64,000 bases of DNA from Alentia gelatinosa (Eukaryota; Annelida; Polychaeta; Phyllodocida; Polynoidae). A program made the translations under genes and the position numbers. The stretch is taken from assembly GCA_950022655.1 (NCBI GenBank), contig OX465584.1, forward strand, positions 62,622,841 to 62,686,840. The letters run 5' to 3'. Positions 49,384 to 61,925 of the stretch are shown here, in pieces. The number at the start of each line of letters is the position of its first letter. Position 1 is the first letter of the stretch. The notes beneath the pieces were generated by a model, which worked only from the letters and a program-made list of their open reading frames with translations, was not told the DNA's origin and did not search any database.

Positions 49384-50625
49384 GACTCCCAGACGGGCCT
49401 GTCAACCCTGGCTGCGACTTTTTCCTCTCTTTATTTATCACTCTCCCAGCAGATCTTTCGTGGCGCTAGGGCTTACTAATCTCTGCCTCAACCCATTGAC
49501 GGTCACATATAGAAACTACATTTGGGATTAATAAAAAGTGTAACTGTCAAAACTTATGAAACTGAAATAACTAATATATTATGAGTTGGGAAATAGTGGA
49601 ATTGTTAAATGAGCTCAATTAGTCAATCCAGCTGTTTCTTTTTCAGCTTCAAACCACTTTATAATGTGAATCAACATTTGATTAGTGTGCCCCTTCGAGT
49701 GAGCACATGTGACATGTTGACAAACAAAACCCTCCAACAAATGAGGTGCTTTCCACTGAAGAAAGTAATTCCTAGGACTATGCCTGATTTTTCATCACAA
49801 ATAACAGATATTTTTTATTTGTGTTTTTTTGTTTTTTTACATTATTTACCATGTAAACATGTGCATCTCTATTTACATGTAGAACACAAAATACTCCCCC
49901 AAGGCGTTCAGAATTTAGGATATTAGAAAAAAAACTGGCGCGTGGGGCAGATTTTGACCCAAAAGGGTAGGTCAGTGCAGAGATATAAGCAGGACAGAAA
50001 GTAATACCGGGGACACACCAAGCGAGTGAAGGCAGCGATCTCTGGAATCGCCAACACAAATTGGCGTGTATGTGAGATATTATTTCATATGAATATCTCC
50101 TGCCTATAATTTAACATCTTGGAAGCAATAATCAGGTGAAATATGACATAATAGCTCACATATAGGCCATCTTGTATTGGCGATTACGGAACTCGCTGCG
50201 TTTCTCGCTTGGTGTCTCCGGCTTTAGGCACAGAATCTACACTAGGAGAGTGATATTAATTAGACCTCACTGTTGTGAAGATTCTCAACTGACTTCCCTC
50301 CTATTCCACACTAATACCTCGATAGAAAGTGTTTTCTTCCTCCTTCTATCACCCTCTTCCCTTGCTGGTATCTCTCATATCTTTTATCTATTTTTGTTTG
50401 TCTTGTCACAGAGGTGTTAGTGCCACGTCTTCTTAATCTATCTTTTATCTAAATTGATATTTGGTATTTGCCAAGGACCTGCCTGGTTATCTTTGATATG
50501 GTAGCAATATCTTCACATACAAAGAGGTTATCGTCTTTAAACATTCATCATTTTATCTGTGAAGTGGGTTGACTTTGGTTGATTTAACTCCGATAATAGC
50601 GATAGTTACTAGACCTTATAGTGTT
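49384..50625. other. No gene seen
   Basis: Mostly unique AT-rich sequence. 49,960-50,220 holds an imperfect inverted arrangement around CGGGGACACACCAAGCGAG / CTCGCTTGGTGTCTCCGG (about 50,011-50,222), possibly a further foldback or MITE. Confidence 0.5.
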
Positions 50626-50942
50626 TGTTTTGTTTGTTTGGTTTGATTTTACGTCCAGTCAACCATTATAGGTCCTTTCCAGACTTTCTCAAGGTTCTTT
50701 TACACCCCGAGGGTGGTGATCGAATCTATGTGATGAATTTAGGTAGAAATCTCACCCATACACATTTACCGAGGTGAGAGTTCTTTTACTTCCCAAACCG
50801 CATAGACATGGTATGAGAAGGATGGCCTTTGTTATAGCAGTAAATCTACCACTGCTGGGGGTGGGACTCGAACACACAAAGTCTTACAACCTTGGGGTTA
50901 CAAGTCCGGTGCTCTAACCACTGAGCTAACTCCCCACCCCAG
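50625..50942 (-). mobile_element. Full-length SINE-A
   Basis: Same structure as 29,276-29,590: TTTACGTCCAGTCAACCATT tail, central domain, GGGACTCGAACACACAAAG and GAGCTAACTCCCCACCCC head (complement). One B-box base differs. Confidence 0.85.
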
Positions 50943-51559
50943 ACCTTCTAGTGAAGAGGGACTTCAACTTTATTATCAACTAATACATATATATAGAAAA
51001 CATATATATCTACATACCCGGAGCTAACAGATATATCCACCTAATACATACATGTATTAGTTTTGGTCAAACTCGTCATTCTCCACGAGTTCGATGCGGA
51101 GTGATATGAATGAGTGTATGAGTGAATATCAGGTAGAATTCAAACGAGCTATATATAGGTTTATTATCCACCTAATACATAGTGTCCATAGAAAATTTGT
51201 TCTTACAAATCCGTACACCACACACCTCCACGAGGAAGAGGCATATCGGACACACGGGAAATTATTTTTTTCCAAACTAGTGTCCATAGAAAACACATGG
51301 GGATCGTGTATCTACATACCCAGAGCATACGGATATGTTGTATGCTCCGGGTTGCAAAAGCCGGCACATACGGAAAGATGGTGCTATGAAAAAATAGTGC
51401 TTACCAAAAATTAACTAATATCAGCAGTCCACTTGTCAGAAAAAGGTGGATCACAAATACAATATAGACAGGTTTCAGATAAAAAGCTGTTGTATAATCC
51501 GAGGAGTTACTTCTGTGCAATATCCTCGCATACGCTCGGATATTATTACGCACCAACCC

Positions 51560-52560
51560 TTACTTCTCTGACTGCTTTTTTTCAGGGGCAGTATGGTTTG
51601 ACATACAACGAATATCAGCTCTGATTTCTAATCCTATCAAGTTTTAGCTTCCATTTCTATTCTGCGCTTTCCAAGACCATTTATCTATTGCTAATTGCCA
51701 TCTCTTTCTATATGTGGCTTGCATTTTTCTGAAGGAATATAGGCATCGATTTTCAATCCTACCTGATTTTAGCTGTCATTCCTATTTTCCCTCGCTTCCA
51801 TTTGGAGCCAAAGTGGCCCAACTAAAACCGTAGATACCCGTGCTCAAAACACCATTTCCGGAGGCCAGTAAGAACGAGGCTTAGTGCTAAAGCTATGGGG
51901 GTTTGAGGCTAGAATCTTATTTTTGGTCTCATTTGCTACTATTGAAGTGTACTTTGCTACATACATCTCTGAATAAGTTTATCTCGCAGCTACGGTGACA
52001 GCTGTTAAGTGTATAAAATATATGCATTTAAAAGATGGGAGAATAACACATATAATCTCAAACCTATATAGGCAAAGTATTGAGCGTCTATCTCCAGAAA
52101 TGGTATTTTGTGAACGGGAATCTGCAGTTTCAGTGGGTCCACTTTGGCTCCCTATAGGGATGTTTTTTTAGTATTCTGTGACTAGAATATAGGACTGGGG
52201 ATCGTTGGGATCACAGAGTTATTGTCATGAGGGTCGGGCGGGACCGGGTACCATCCCGTCCCCCATCTCTTATCAAATACATTCATTTCAACGTCACATC
52301 CATCCACAGGGGAGCACATTGAGATAAGAGATGAGCCCGTCCCGATCCGCAGCGGGGAAACTTCCTGGTGCTATTTTCATACCATCACAAATGCTATTTC
52401 CCGCCCCACACCCTACAGTGTATTCCTCCTTTTTTTCAATCAGAGTTTATTTCATGATTTTTATTTTCTATTTACATATGAGTTACCTCTTCACTTTTCC
52501 TGTTTTTAATCTCTGTTTATATGTAGCACCCAACAGGATTTAGCATCGGTTGTTATTTTG
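51560..52560. other. No gene seen
   Basis: Unique AT-rich sequence. Around 51,800-52,155 there is an inverted similarity (TTTGGAGCCAAAGTGGCCCA...GGGTCCACTTTGGCTCCC), about 330 bp apart, which may mark the ends of another non-autonomous element. Confidence 0.4.
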
Positions 52561-52815
52561 TCCTTTTTATTAAAGCAATTTTTATTAAGGGCATATTGTG
52601 TGTACAAAATCACCGAATTCGGATATACAGCCGTTCTTCCACTCAGGCTCTAGCCCCTTACTCCTCATTCTAATGGCGGGTGTTAAGCCAAATGGGCAGT
52701 GGGTACCATTTTTGTGTCTTTGGTATGACCCGACCAGGGTTTGAACCCCTAATCTCCCATGCACAATGTGAACAGCCCTACCACTTAGCCACCGAGCTTG
52801 GTTCCTACTGGGTAT
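52560..52815 (-). mobile_element. Second tRNA-derived SINE family
   Basis: Minus strand: GCTCGGTGGCTAAGTGGTAG (A box), GGCTGTTCACATTGTGCATG, GGGGTTCAAACCCTGG (B box). A different head from SINE-A. The flank CTTTTTATTAAAGCAATTTT on the plus strand and a similar GTTTATTTCATG...TTTTCCTG... phrase on both sides (52,443 and 52,848) suggest insertion into a duplicated segment. Confidence 0.55.
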
Positions 52816-53879
52816 TTTTTAAAAAGGTTATCAGCGTTTATTTCATGGTTAATTTTCTTCATGTGATTTTACTCCTCACTTTTCCTGCTTTTTTATCTCT
52901 GTTTATATTTAGCCCCCAAGAGAATTTAGCACCAGTCAGCGATATTAGTCCAGGATGAGGCAATACACAAAAACATTACACCAGAGCGGGCAGAGGAATA
53001 CGTAATTAGTAAACTTAAGCTACACATCGTCCACACTAAATTAATGAAAACTTAAGGACAAGTACAGATCCGGAAATGGTCTATCGCTATTTTAATTATA
53101 TTAGAAGTTATTGGCATCATCTCAGGCAGATAGTTTTTGTGTTAGGGAGGCAGCCATCTTGCCCCCGACCCCAAGGAGCCATCCGTTAAGTATGTACGTA
53201 GAATTTCCAAAATTGTTGATCCTGTGCCCAATTCTAACTTTGCCCGACGGATCCTTTGGGTCTGTGACAATCTGCACCAATCGGGTCGATGTACGCACTT
53301 CACCGACCCGATTTTATTACCTTTCCCGACGCGTCGGGCATTACTACCATGTCAGATATGACCGACTCTCACCGACCTTAAGATTTCGATGTACGCAATT
53401 TCACCGACTTTTCCCGATTCTGAGCAGGCCGTTTAAATAGTGATACTACCTATTCCTCTGTCCGATTTACAAGTGTTTTATTTCAATTTGTAGGGGGGAC
53501 ATAAGCGATTATAGATCTGAAAACTGTTTTCTGATATCTTAAATAGAACAGAAGTTATTAAAGTTTGCATTGTTGCCTATATAGACCTATCACCCAGCCC
53601 GGATCCGCGGCCGTTCTGCCGTCTGGTCCCTCTTGGGATTTTATGATTATACAGAGAGCAATTATTAATCACTGCAGGGCAGTCGGTACTAATACTTACA
53701 TTATACTAAGTCACTGCATTGCATACGTATGTTGCGTGCGATTGTGGTCGATATGGTGAGATGAGATGAAATGGGGTGAATATATCATCCTACTCGAGTC
53801 ACAGATATCATAAATGATAGTACATTTTAACACACTCAAAGGGCATTCGGCTATAACTTGAGACACACAGGTTGTAATT

Positions 53880-54320
53880 CGCCTCACGTGAGGTTCAGCG
53901 TCAGAGGACAATGGCGGCGTCCATATGAGGACAACTATGTGCCGTGTAGAGCGTCGCTCACTAGCGGCCCCTGGTGAGGCACGTGTGAACGAGCCGCTGG
54001 TTGCCGTGTGTACTGTAGTAATGCGGTAACTGGTGCCAACATGTGTATTCACTGGGACGCAGTGCAAGTAGTCGTGGCACTAGACTGGTTCCCTGCCCAT
54101 ATGAATAAGGGGCAGGTAACGGGTTCTGACGTCACGCTAGCACGACCTTCAACTCGCCAGCTCTGGCGCCGATGTCTCACAAGAACAGAACACACTGCAG
54201 CGCTCACAGATCGGCCGCCCAGGCAGCTCTCAGCCTGCCTCAGTCACCACCCTCCAACAGGCCCACCTTGAGCCGTGTACACGCCGTCTGGTGAGTGGTG
54301 GCCGCACTACAGGCTTAGGT
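53880..54320. promoter_or_regulatory. Candidate CpG-rich promoter with a CRE
   Basis: GC- and CpG-richer than its surroundings. A perfect CRE TGACGTCA at 54,127-54,134, and CCTCACGTGAGG at 53,881-53,892. Plus-strand donor GCCGTCTG|GTGAGTGG at about 54,291. No downstream exon recognised. Confidence 0.3.
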
Positions 54321-54904
54321 GGCGCAATCCCACAATGCAACAGCGTTACCAATAATGCACCATAAAAATGGAACCCGTTACCTGGCCTATAGTCTAACTA
54401 GGCCAGGCTTCCAGGCTATCGTGGCACGGACAGAAAGGGGAAACCAAATGTGGTGCTAGCGTATCACCAAATAGCCTTCATCCATCGAGGTTCCCTTTGT
54501 AGGGCACCACCGCAGTGGGACCTGGCATGGTCACACATGATTATTACCACCTAACAATTCATAATTGGCATTAATAACAGTGCAGAGATCCCCTGTATTT
54601 GTTTTCATCCAACAGCCACATCCTGGTTCTAATCATTATATTAATCATCATATCATAACTAAAGTAATCGTTGTAGTACTCATATCATACAGGTATGATT
54701 AAATAGTTCCCCTATATTACTGATTACTTGTGTTACGGTTTAGATTTAAATCTAACAAATTGTGTGAGTGTGTAGTACGTGTGCATCGTGACATGAGAAC
54801 CAGAATCAGAAGTAAACTCTGACTGAAGGAGCACCCTGCAACAAGATACACCTCCGTGAGTTGAGATTCAGCCGGAAGCCGACCACAGGAGCACCGTTAG
54901 ACTG

Positions 54905-55905
54905 GCTCCAGGCCCTGCATTCTGTGGCCACCCTCCTCACTGGGATACAGGAGACTCGCTCCAGTCCCTGCATACTATGGTTACTCTCCTCGCTGGGATA
55001 CAGGAGACTGGCTCCAGTCCCTGCATTCTGTGGCCACCCTCCTTGCTGAGATACAGGAGACTGGCTCCAGTCCCTGCATTCTGTGGCCACCCTCCTCACT
55101 GAGATACAGGAGACTGGCTCCAGTCCCTGCATTCTGTGGCCACCCTCCTCACTGGGATACAGGAGACTGGCTCCAGTCCCTGCATCCTATGGCTACCCTC
55201 CTCACTGAGATACAGGAGACTGGCTCCAGTCCCTGCATCCTATGGCTACCCTCCTCACTGGGATACAGGAGACTGGCTCCAGGCCCTGCATCCTATGGCT
55301 ACCCTCCTCACTGAGATACAGGAGACTGGCTCCAGTCCCTGCATCCTATGGCCACCCTCCTTACCGGGATACAGGAGACTGGCTCCAGTCCCTGCATCCT
55401 ATGGCTACCCTCCTCACTGGGATACAGGAGACTGGCTCCAGTCCCTGCATCCTATGGCTACCCTCCTCACTGAGATACAGGAGACTGGCTCCAGTCCCTG
55501 CATCCTATGGCTACCCTCCTCACTGAGATACAGGAGACTGGCTCCAGTCCCTGCATCCTATGGCTACCCTCCTCACTGGGATACAGGAGACTGGCTCCAG
55601 TCCCTGCATCCTGTGGCTACCCTCCTCACTGAGATACAGGAGACTGGCTCCAGTCCCTGCATCCTATGGCTACCCTCCTCGCTGGGATACAGGAGACTGG
55701 CTCCAGTCCCTGCATCCTATGGCCACCCTCCTCACTGGGATACAGGAGACTGGCTCCAGTCCCTGCATCCTATGACTGCCCTCCTCGCTGGGATACAGGA
55801 GACTGGCTCCAGTCCCTGCATCCTATGGCTGCCCTCCTCGCTGGGATACAGGAGACTGGCTCCAGTCCCTGCATTCTGTGGCCACCCTCCTTGCTGGGAT
55901 ACAGC
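54905..55905. repeat. 53-bp minisatellite, ~19 copies
   Basis: Unit GAGATACAGGAGACTGGCTC CAGTCCCTGCATCCTATGGC TACCCTCCTCACT. The period is 53 (not a multiple of 3) and stop-free in all frames, so a long ORF with a 53-residue repeat appears. It ends in unrelated sequence and has no coding support. Confidence 0.95.
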
Positions 55906-55925
55906 AGACGACACAGGCGGCCAGT

Positions 55926-56300
55926 TTGTTTGTTTTTTTGTTTAGTTTAACGTCCAATTTGTTCAATTAGACTTACTTTGGATTTGATTGAATCTATGAG
56001 ATAAATGTAGGAAGAAATCCCACCCCTACACATTTACCGAGGTGCGAGTTATTTTACTTCCCACACCACATAGACATGGTATGAGAAGGATTGGCCTTTG
56101 ATATAGCAGTAAATCTACCACTGCTGGGGTGAAAGAGAAAAGTAGCTGCAGTGGATCCCATGCTCTTTACCACTGAGTTAACTTCCTAGCCACCCTGGTC
56201 GCTTTAGTTATGCTTGCGTGCAAGCATATCCGGTCTGCACCACGAGGAGGTGAGGCAACCAAGAGGGTGAACAGATTGGTAATTTCTGTCCACCCCAGCA
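55926..56300 (-). mobile_element. SINE-A variant with extended flank
   Basis: GTTTAACGTCCAATTTGTTC tail and central domain, then a degenerate head. 56,195-56,300 (TTGCGTGCAAGCATATCC) matches 27,410-27,500, so the shared flank may be part of a longer element. Confidence 0.65.
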
Positions 56301-56319
56301 GACCCAGGCAGCCAGAGAA

Positions 56320-56945
56320 CTGCAGGAGGGGACGGGGAGGGGCAGGAGGAGCTATAGGGTTACAGGGAGTGGCTTGGGGCCATAAACAGGAGATTTCGTT
56401 CATAGTGGACAAGTCTTTGATTTATGGGCCAGTCAGAGAAGGATACATACTATAATGACCTTTATTCTGATTGTGTTTAATTATTTAACCCTTTAAGGAC
56501 GAATGATGCCTTGAGGCATCAACCAGCCCAGGCCGAATGATGCCTTGAGGCTTCAACCGGCTCAGGCCGAATGATGCCTCAAGGCATCATTTCACTTAAA
56601 CGGTGGCCGTCATACAGTACGAAAACAATAAATTTCTCAATAATTCACTTAAACCCATAAAATCGTTTTTGACAAGGAAATAATTTATCAATTTACATGA
56701 AATCTTCAAAAAATGTAGGTATAATATCGAAAGTAATATTAGAAAGCTAAAATAAGTGAAATATTATGGATTACCAATAATATCACGTGATGAAACATCA
56801 AATTAGGACTTTATGCAAAATGTGTTCGTCCTTTAGGGATATACACAATCACTAGGACCCGTCCTTATGGTGACAGCTCTGCCACAGGTGGCCGTCCTTA
56901 AAGGGTTAATGAATGCTCATAATCAAAGACTTGAGCAAGTCTAGA
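56320..56945 (+). mobile_element. Family D element split by a TTAA MITE
   Basis: GGGGACGGGGAGGGGCAGGA to TGATTGTGTTTAATTATTTAA, insertion, then TTAATGAATGCTCATAATCA to GAGCAAGTCTAGAG. Confidence 0.8.
56488..56905. mobile_element. TTAA-flanked MITE with three palindromes, copy 2
   Basis: 418 bp between TTAA at 56,484-56,487 and 56,906-56,909. TIR CCCTTTAAGGACG / CGTCCTTAAAGGG (13 bp). Three GATGCCTTGAGGCATC-type palindromes at 56,503-56,592 with GGCCGAAT spacers. The intact site ATTTAATGAATG is seen at 30,073 and 60,888. Confidence 0.88.
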
Positions 56946-57107
56946 GCACCGTAAACAGAGACACATGTCGCCTCTCACCCCGCCCTCCTCCCGCCAGTCA
57001 CGTGGTGCTGGGCCAAGCTGCACGAAAACGCCACGTCTCACTGTCCCCGGTCACAGCCAGCAGTGAATTGAGCTCCTACAGCACAGAGCAACTTAGAGAG
57101 GAAACCT

Positions 57108-57476
57108 TTATACAGAACTGCATGGAGAATCGTATAAATACACAATACTCCACGGGTTTGGAAGGGCCGCAATCTCCATTGAGGCGAAGCCGAGTGGCGA
57201 TTACGGCCCTTTCAAACGAGTGGAGTATTGTTTATTTTACGATTCGATTGCGGTTCTGGATTCATCTCACCCCTTTCAAGGTTAGGGGAGTTGAAATTTC
57301 TTGTCTTGTCTTGTCATCTCTCTGAAATCCTGGCTGCTGATTGGTCAATCACCTATGACGTCATCTCGTATTTACCACGCCACGACCATGGCGTAGTACT
57401 TTCACTTTACCGGGGTGATTGTTGAGTATTTTTTTCTAATGTTATTCCTATGGCTACACTTGTACCATGGGTGAGA
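57108..57476. mobile_element. Foldback element F1, copy 3
   Basis: ACAGAACTGCATGGAGAATC, loop CATTGAGGCGAAGCCGAG, GATTCGATTGCGGTTCTGG, then CATCTCACCCC, ATTCCTATGGCTACACTTG and GGGTGAGATAA. Confidence 0.75.
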
Positions 57477-57477
57477 T

Positions 57478-57765
57478 AATGAAAGTCTACGGTCAGAGCT
57501 TGTATCCCATCGAGTTTGAATCGCGTAGTTATTTTCAAGGCGAGGCCACGTGAATTACATAGCGATTGAAATGAGATGGGATCGAGCTCTGACCGTAAAC
57601 ATGAATAGGTTTCTGAATTTATCTCACCCTTTACATTGACTAATGGGCTAATCTTTGTGACATAATCCCCCATTAGATATTTTTCCTAAATACTCAATGG
57701 GCATTGGATACAAGTTCCCAATGTTAAATCTATGGGGGGAAATACCAGGGGTGAGGTAAACAATG
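57478..57765. mobile_element. Foldback element F2, copy
   Basis: GCTTGTATCCCATCGAGTTT pairs with AATGAGATGGGATCGAGC, loop CAAGGCGAGGCCACGTG; then TTTATCTCACCCTTTACATT, CCAATGTTAAATCTATGG and GGGGTGAGGTAAA. Confidence 0.75.
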
Positions 57766-59380
57766 AACCCAGCCCCACTAAAAGCACCTCACAGTAAACT
57801 TCGTCCCACACAGAGCAGCAAATGATGAACCGAGTCCCACTAAAAGCACCTCACAGTAAACTTCGTCCCACACAGAGCAACTAACGATAAACCTAGTCCC
57901 AATAAAAGCACCTCACAGTAAACTTCGTCCCACACAGAGCAGCTAACGATAAACCTAGTCCCAATAAAAGCACCTCACAGTAAACTTCGCCCCACACAGA
58001 GCAGCAAACAATGAACCGAGCCCCACTAAAAGCACCTCACAGTAAACTTCGTCCCACACAGAGCAACTAACGATAAACCTAGTCCCAATAAAATCACCTC
58101 ACAGTAAACTGAACTCCACACTCAGCAACTCACAGTATACTCCTCCCTGCATTGAGCAACTCACAGTAAACTTCGCCCCACACAGAGCAGCTGACGATTA
58201 ATGCAGTCCCACTAAAAGTGACTTGCAGTAAACTCTACCCTTCATGGACCAACTAATAACAAAATCAACCCCCACTCACAGCAAATTCTGTCCCACACTC
58301 AGCAACTAACGATAAATCAAGTTCCACTAAAAGCATGTCATAGTAACTCAACCCCACATTCACCGACTCACAGTAAATTCCTCCCCTCAATGAGCAACCA
58401 CAGTAAACTTCGCCCCACACAAAGCAGCTAACGATGAAGGCAGTCCCACTAAAAGCACCTCACAGTAAACTTCGCCCCACACTCAGAAACTAACAATAAT
58501 CTCAGCCCCACACCGAGCACCTGAGAGTCAACTCCGCAGATAACGATGAAGGCAGTCCCACACTCAGCACCTCACAGCAAACTCCTCCCTGCATTGAACA
58601 ACTCACAGGTAGGGCAATGACAGGGAATTCCTGTATGAACCGTCACTGCCGGCATTGTCAGTAATTTACCACAAACTCAGCCCCACCCTCAACACCTCAC
58701 AGTAAACTCCACCGCCATTGACCAGCTAAGGATGAACGGAGTCCCACTATAAGCAACTCACAGTAAAATCTGCCCCACACTTATAAGGCCCATACTCAGC
58801 TGCTAACAATAAACCCAAGCTGTCACTCAGCAGCTAACAATAAACCAAAGCTGTCACTCTACGGCTAACAATAAACCCAGGCTGTCACTCAACGATTGAC
58901 GATAAACCCAGGCTCTCACTCAGCGGCTAATGATAAATTGTCTGTCACTCAGCGGCTAATGATAAACCAAAGCTGTCCCTCTACGGCTAACGATAAACCC
59001 AAGCTGTCACTCTACGGCTAACGATATACCCAGGCTGGCACTCAACAATTGACGATAAACCCAGGCTGGCACTCAACGATTGATGATAAACCCAGGCTGG
59101 CACTCAACGATTGATGATAAACCCAGGCTGGCACTCAACGATTGACGATAAACCCAAGCTGGCACTCAACGATTGACGATAAACCCAAGCTGGCACTCAA
59201 CGATTGACAATAAACTCAGGCTGGCACTCAACGACTGACGATAAACCAAGATTGGCTAATGATAATCCCAGGCTGTCACCCAGTGGCTAACAATAAACTA
59301 AAGCTGTCACTCAGCGGCTAACGATAAACCGATGCTGTCACTCTACGGCTAATGATAATCCCATTCCCAGACTGAGCAGC
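57766..59380. repeat. 31-bp satellite with a 62-bp dimeric higher-order section
   Basis: Left part: 62-bp units made of CACTAAAAGCACCTCACAGT AAACTTCGTCC and CACACAGAGCAGCTAACGAT AAACCTAGTCC. Right part (from about 58,795): simple 31-bp units such as GGCTGGCACTCAACGATTGA CGATAAACCCA. The halves are recognisably related (CTCA.CAGTAAAC / CTAACGATAAAC). The middle (58,100-58,800) is more decayed. Confidence 0.9.
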
Positions 59381-59494
59381 TGACCCTAATTCTCAGTGAC
59401 CTCCGAGACTCCAGTTCTTATCACAGTCCTTGAGTGCATTATACCCTGGATTCAGAATCTGCATACTGCGTCCCTCAATCTATACATATTATCA

Positions 59495-59760
59495 AGAGAC
59501 GTCACGAGTTTGAGTCTGAGTTTATTTATGCCACACATTTTAATGGCTCCATAATTTCGAAGAGTCGAAGACGAGTGACATTATGGAGCCAACAAAATGA
59601 GTGGCATAAATAAGCTCAAACTCAAACGAGTGGCGTCTAGATTTTATCCTACCCTGTTTCCATATTTTTTCAGTATCAGAAAGTAGTGGCATAAACAACA
59701 CTTTATGTCACTACCCGTGTTAAGCCTATGGCGTTTTTTATTAGGGGTAGGATAAATCCC
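59495..59760. mobile_element. Foldback element, subfamily F5
   Basis: AGACGTCACGAGTTTGAGTC, TTATTTATGCCACACATTTT pairs with AAAATGAGTGGCATAAATAA and CAAACGAGTGGCGTCT; loop GAAGAGTCGAAGACGAG. Then TTTATCCTACCCTG, GTTAAGCCTATGGCG and TTAGGGGTAGGATAAA. Confidence 0.8.
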
Positions 59761-60229
59761 TTATGACATACCAGTACGTGCCCTGTCAATTAGGTCACTT
59801 TTCATTTCATCTCCATGTAAGTTGCCTTATTCTTTACCCTCTTACAAGACTGTGTCAGCTCTCTGAAGTCCCTCTGCAATTATCATTATATACCTAAAAG
59901 ACACAAAAAAAAACGCCATTTCATTCACTCACTAAGTCATCAATTCATGGCTCATTTACTACGTCTCATTGAGCCCGAACATTATTACGGGTAAGTACTG
60001 CATTAATTTATTCATGAAAGAGCCAATAAAATTTGCATAACTAGTTTTCCGCGCGTAGGCAGTTCATTGTAGGCGATACGGCAGCGATCTATTCACCAAT
60101 CACGGTTATTGAGCACTACATCCTGCTGGGTGGTTATGTATTCTGCCCACCACCTCCCCACTGCCCCACTGGGGTCAGATCGAGGCCTCGTAGAAGACTG
60201 CTCCACCCCCGACTAGACTGACCTCAGTC

Positions 60230-60600
60230 CCTTTATCCTACCCCTAATAAAAAACTCCATAGGCTTAACATTAGCGGACTGTATTTGGTCTACGGTGCAG
60301 GAAAATGAAATTTATTGCTCTAGTGCGATACAGTTGTCAAATGACGTCATTTGAAAAGTGACCAATGATTATCACTGATTATTGGTGAGTTTTATGTTAT
60401 TTCTTAATTTGCTGAAGTAATTTAGACGGGGTAGGATAAATTCTAAACCAAACTCGAGTTAGTCGTGTTGTTTATCGCACTCCGCCAATGTCGCGTATCA
60501 CTGCTCTCAGCTTCGCCTCGTGCAGTCAACGCGACATTGCCGTCATGCAATAAACAACAACACGACTAACTCTCATTTGGTTTCTCCTAAGTATCCTACC
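60230..60600. mobile_element. Foldback element F4, copy
   Basis: TTTATCCTACCCCTAATAAA, CCATAGGCTTAACATTAGC, GGGGTAGGATAAATTC, then hairpin AACCAAACTCGAGTTAGTCG / CGACTAACTCTCATTTGG, loop CAGCTTCGCCTCGTG. Confidence 0.8.
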
Positions 60601-60915
60601 CTACCCCTTCTGAGTGATACTGGGAGATTGATAACCTCTCACTTTGATCTCAATCGGGTCACAGTCAGGAGCAGGTGAAATTTATTGCTATGACAACACA
60701 GGCAGCTAGGGAACTGGAGGAGAGGAGGGGGAGGGGTAGGAGGAGGTATAGGGTTACAGGGAATGGCTTGGCTCCATAAACAGAAGATTCTGTTCATAGT
60801 GGACAAGTCTTTGATTCATGGGCTAGTCAGAGAAGGACACATACTATAATGAATTGTATTCCGATTTTCTTTAATCATTTAATGAATGTTCATAATCAAA
60901 GACTTGAGCAAGTCC
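60600..60915 (+). mobile_element. Family D element, full copy
   Basis: TTCTGAGTGATACTGGGAGA, CACTTTGATCTCAATCGGGT, GAGGAGGTATAGGGTTACAG, ACAAGTCTTTGATTCATGGG, AATCAAAGACTTGAGCAAGT. No TIR or tRNA head identified. Confidence 0.75.
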
Positions 60916-61925
60916 ACCCCCGACATGCCGCCAAGAATAACGTCATGCTGGCCACACATGAAACATGTCAGGCAAGCGTGTGGCCACTCACTACATAAAA
61001 GTAGAATAAAAATAAACACACACAAACGTGAACAAGTACGCCAGAACCTAGTACATGGACATGGCATGTTTTTGTTCTTTATTATCCACCTAATACAAAG
61101 TGTCCATAATAGATACAGATAGGGAGTGTGTTAGACTTGCTCAAGTGGCATACCAATATTGAGTAGTGGACTTGGTGGCCTTGCTACAGTCGAGCAAGTG
61201 ACTGTCGAGCAAGTGACTGGCGTACCAATATTAGTTAATTTAGGTAGCGCTATTTTTCAGTACGCACTATTTTTCCGTATGCACGCTTTATCGGAACCCG
61301 GAGCATACAATATATCTGTCTGCTTCGGGTATAGTGATACACACTCCTAGACTGGCCTCAGTCCCTGTATCCTACCCCTCCACCCCTTCTGAGTGACACA
61401 GGGATTGGTCTCATCCGTAATCGGCCGTGCAGACTGGCGCGATTTTGCGCCACACTCCCCAAGCAGAGGTCTGCTACTGGTCAGGATATCTGCTTGGAGA
61501 TTGATACCCTTTACTCGTACTCAACAGGATTGTCAGTACATTAACTCATACTCAATGGGTGATAAACACTTCCAGGCTAAGATAAAATCAGAAACATATA
61601 CGTGTAACATTGTGTTCGTGAGAAATGATGGAGTGAAATTCACCACTCCCATTAAGTATCCTGGTCCATTGTCTTTGGACCTTTGTTTTCATAATGGTAT
61701 CAGCCAAAGTTCGACTCGGTGTAAAATAATAGCGAGGATTGAATGTTTCTGGTTTACTTCATACAATGGAAAGCATAACTAAGTAACGTAAGAGCTTTTA
61801 TCATATACGCATGGCCGACAGTCTATGCAATAATGTTCAGGCTTACTGAGACGTAGAGTTGCTCAAGTCTCTGATTATGGACATTCATGATCAAACAAAA
61901 TAAAAATAAAGTATGGTGCAGTGTG

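Noticed and set aside
53711..54271. ORFs of 118 aa (minus) and 87 aa (plus) in the CRE-containing island
   Set aside because: GC-rich region with overlapping frames on both strands and no domain. Kept only as a possible promoter region.
55136..55945. 269-aa plus-strand ORF with a 53-residue repeat
   Set aside because: A 53-bp minisatellite without stops cycles through three frames. Reading frames exist in several registers and on the other strand.
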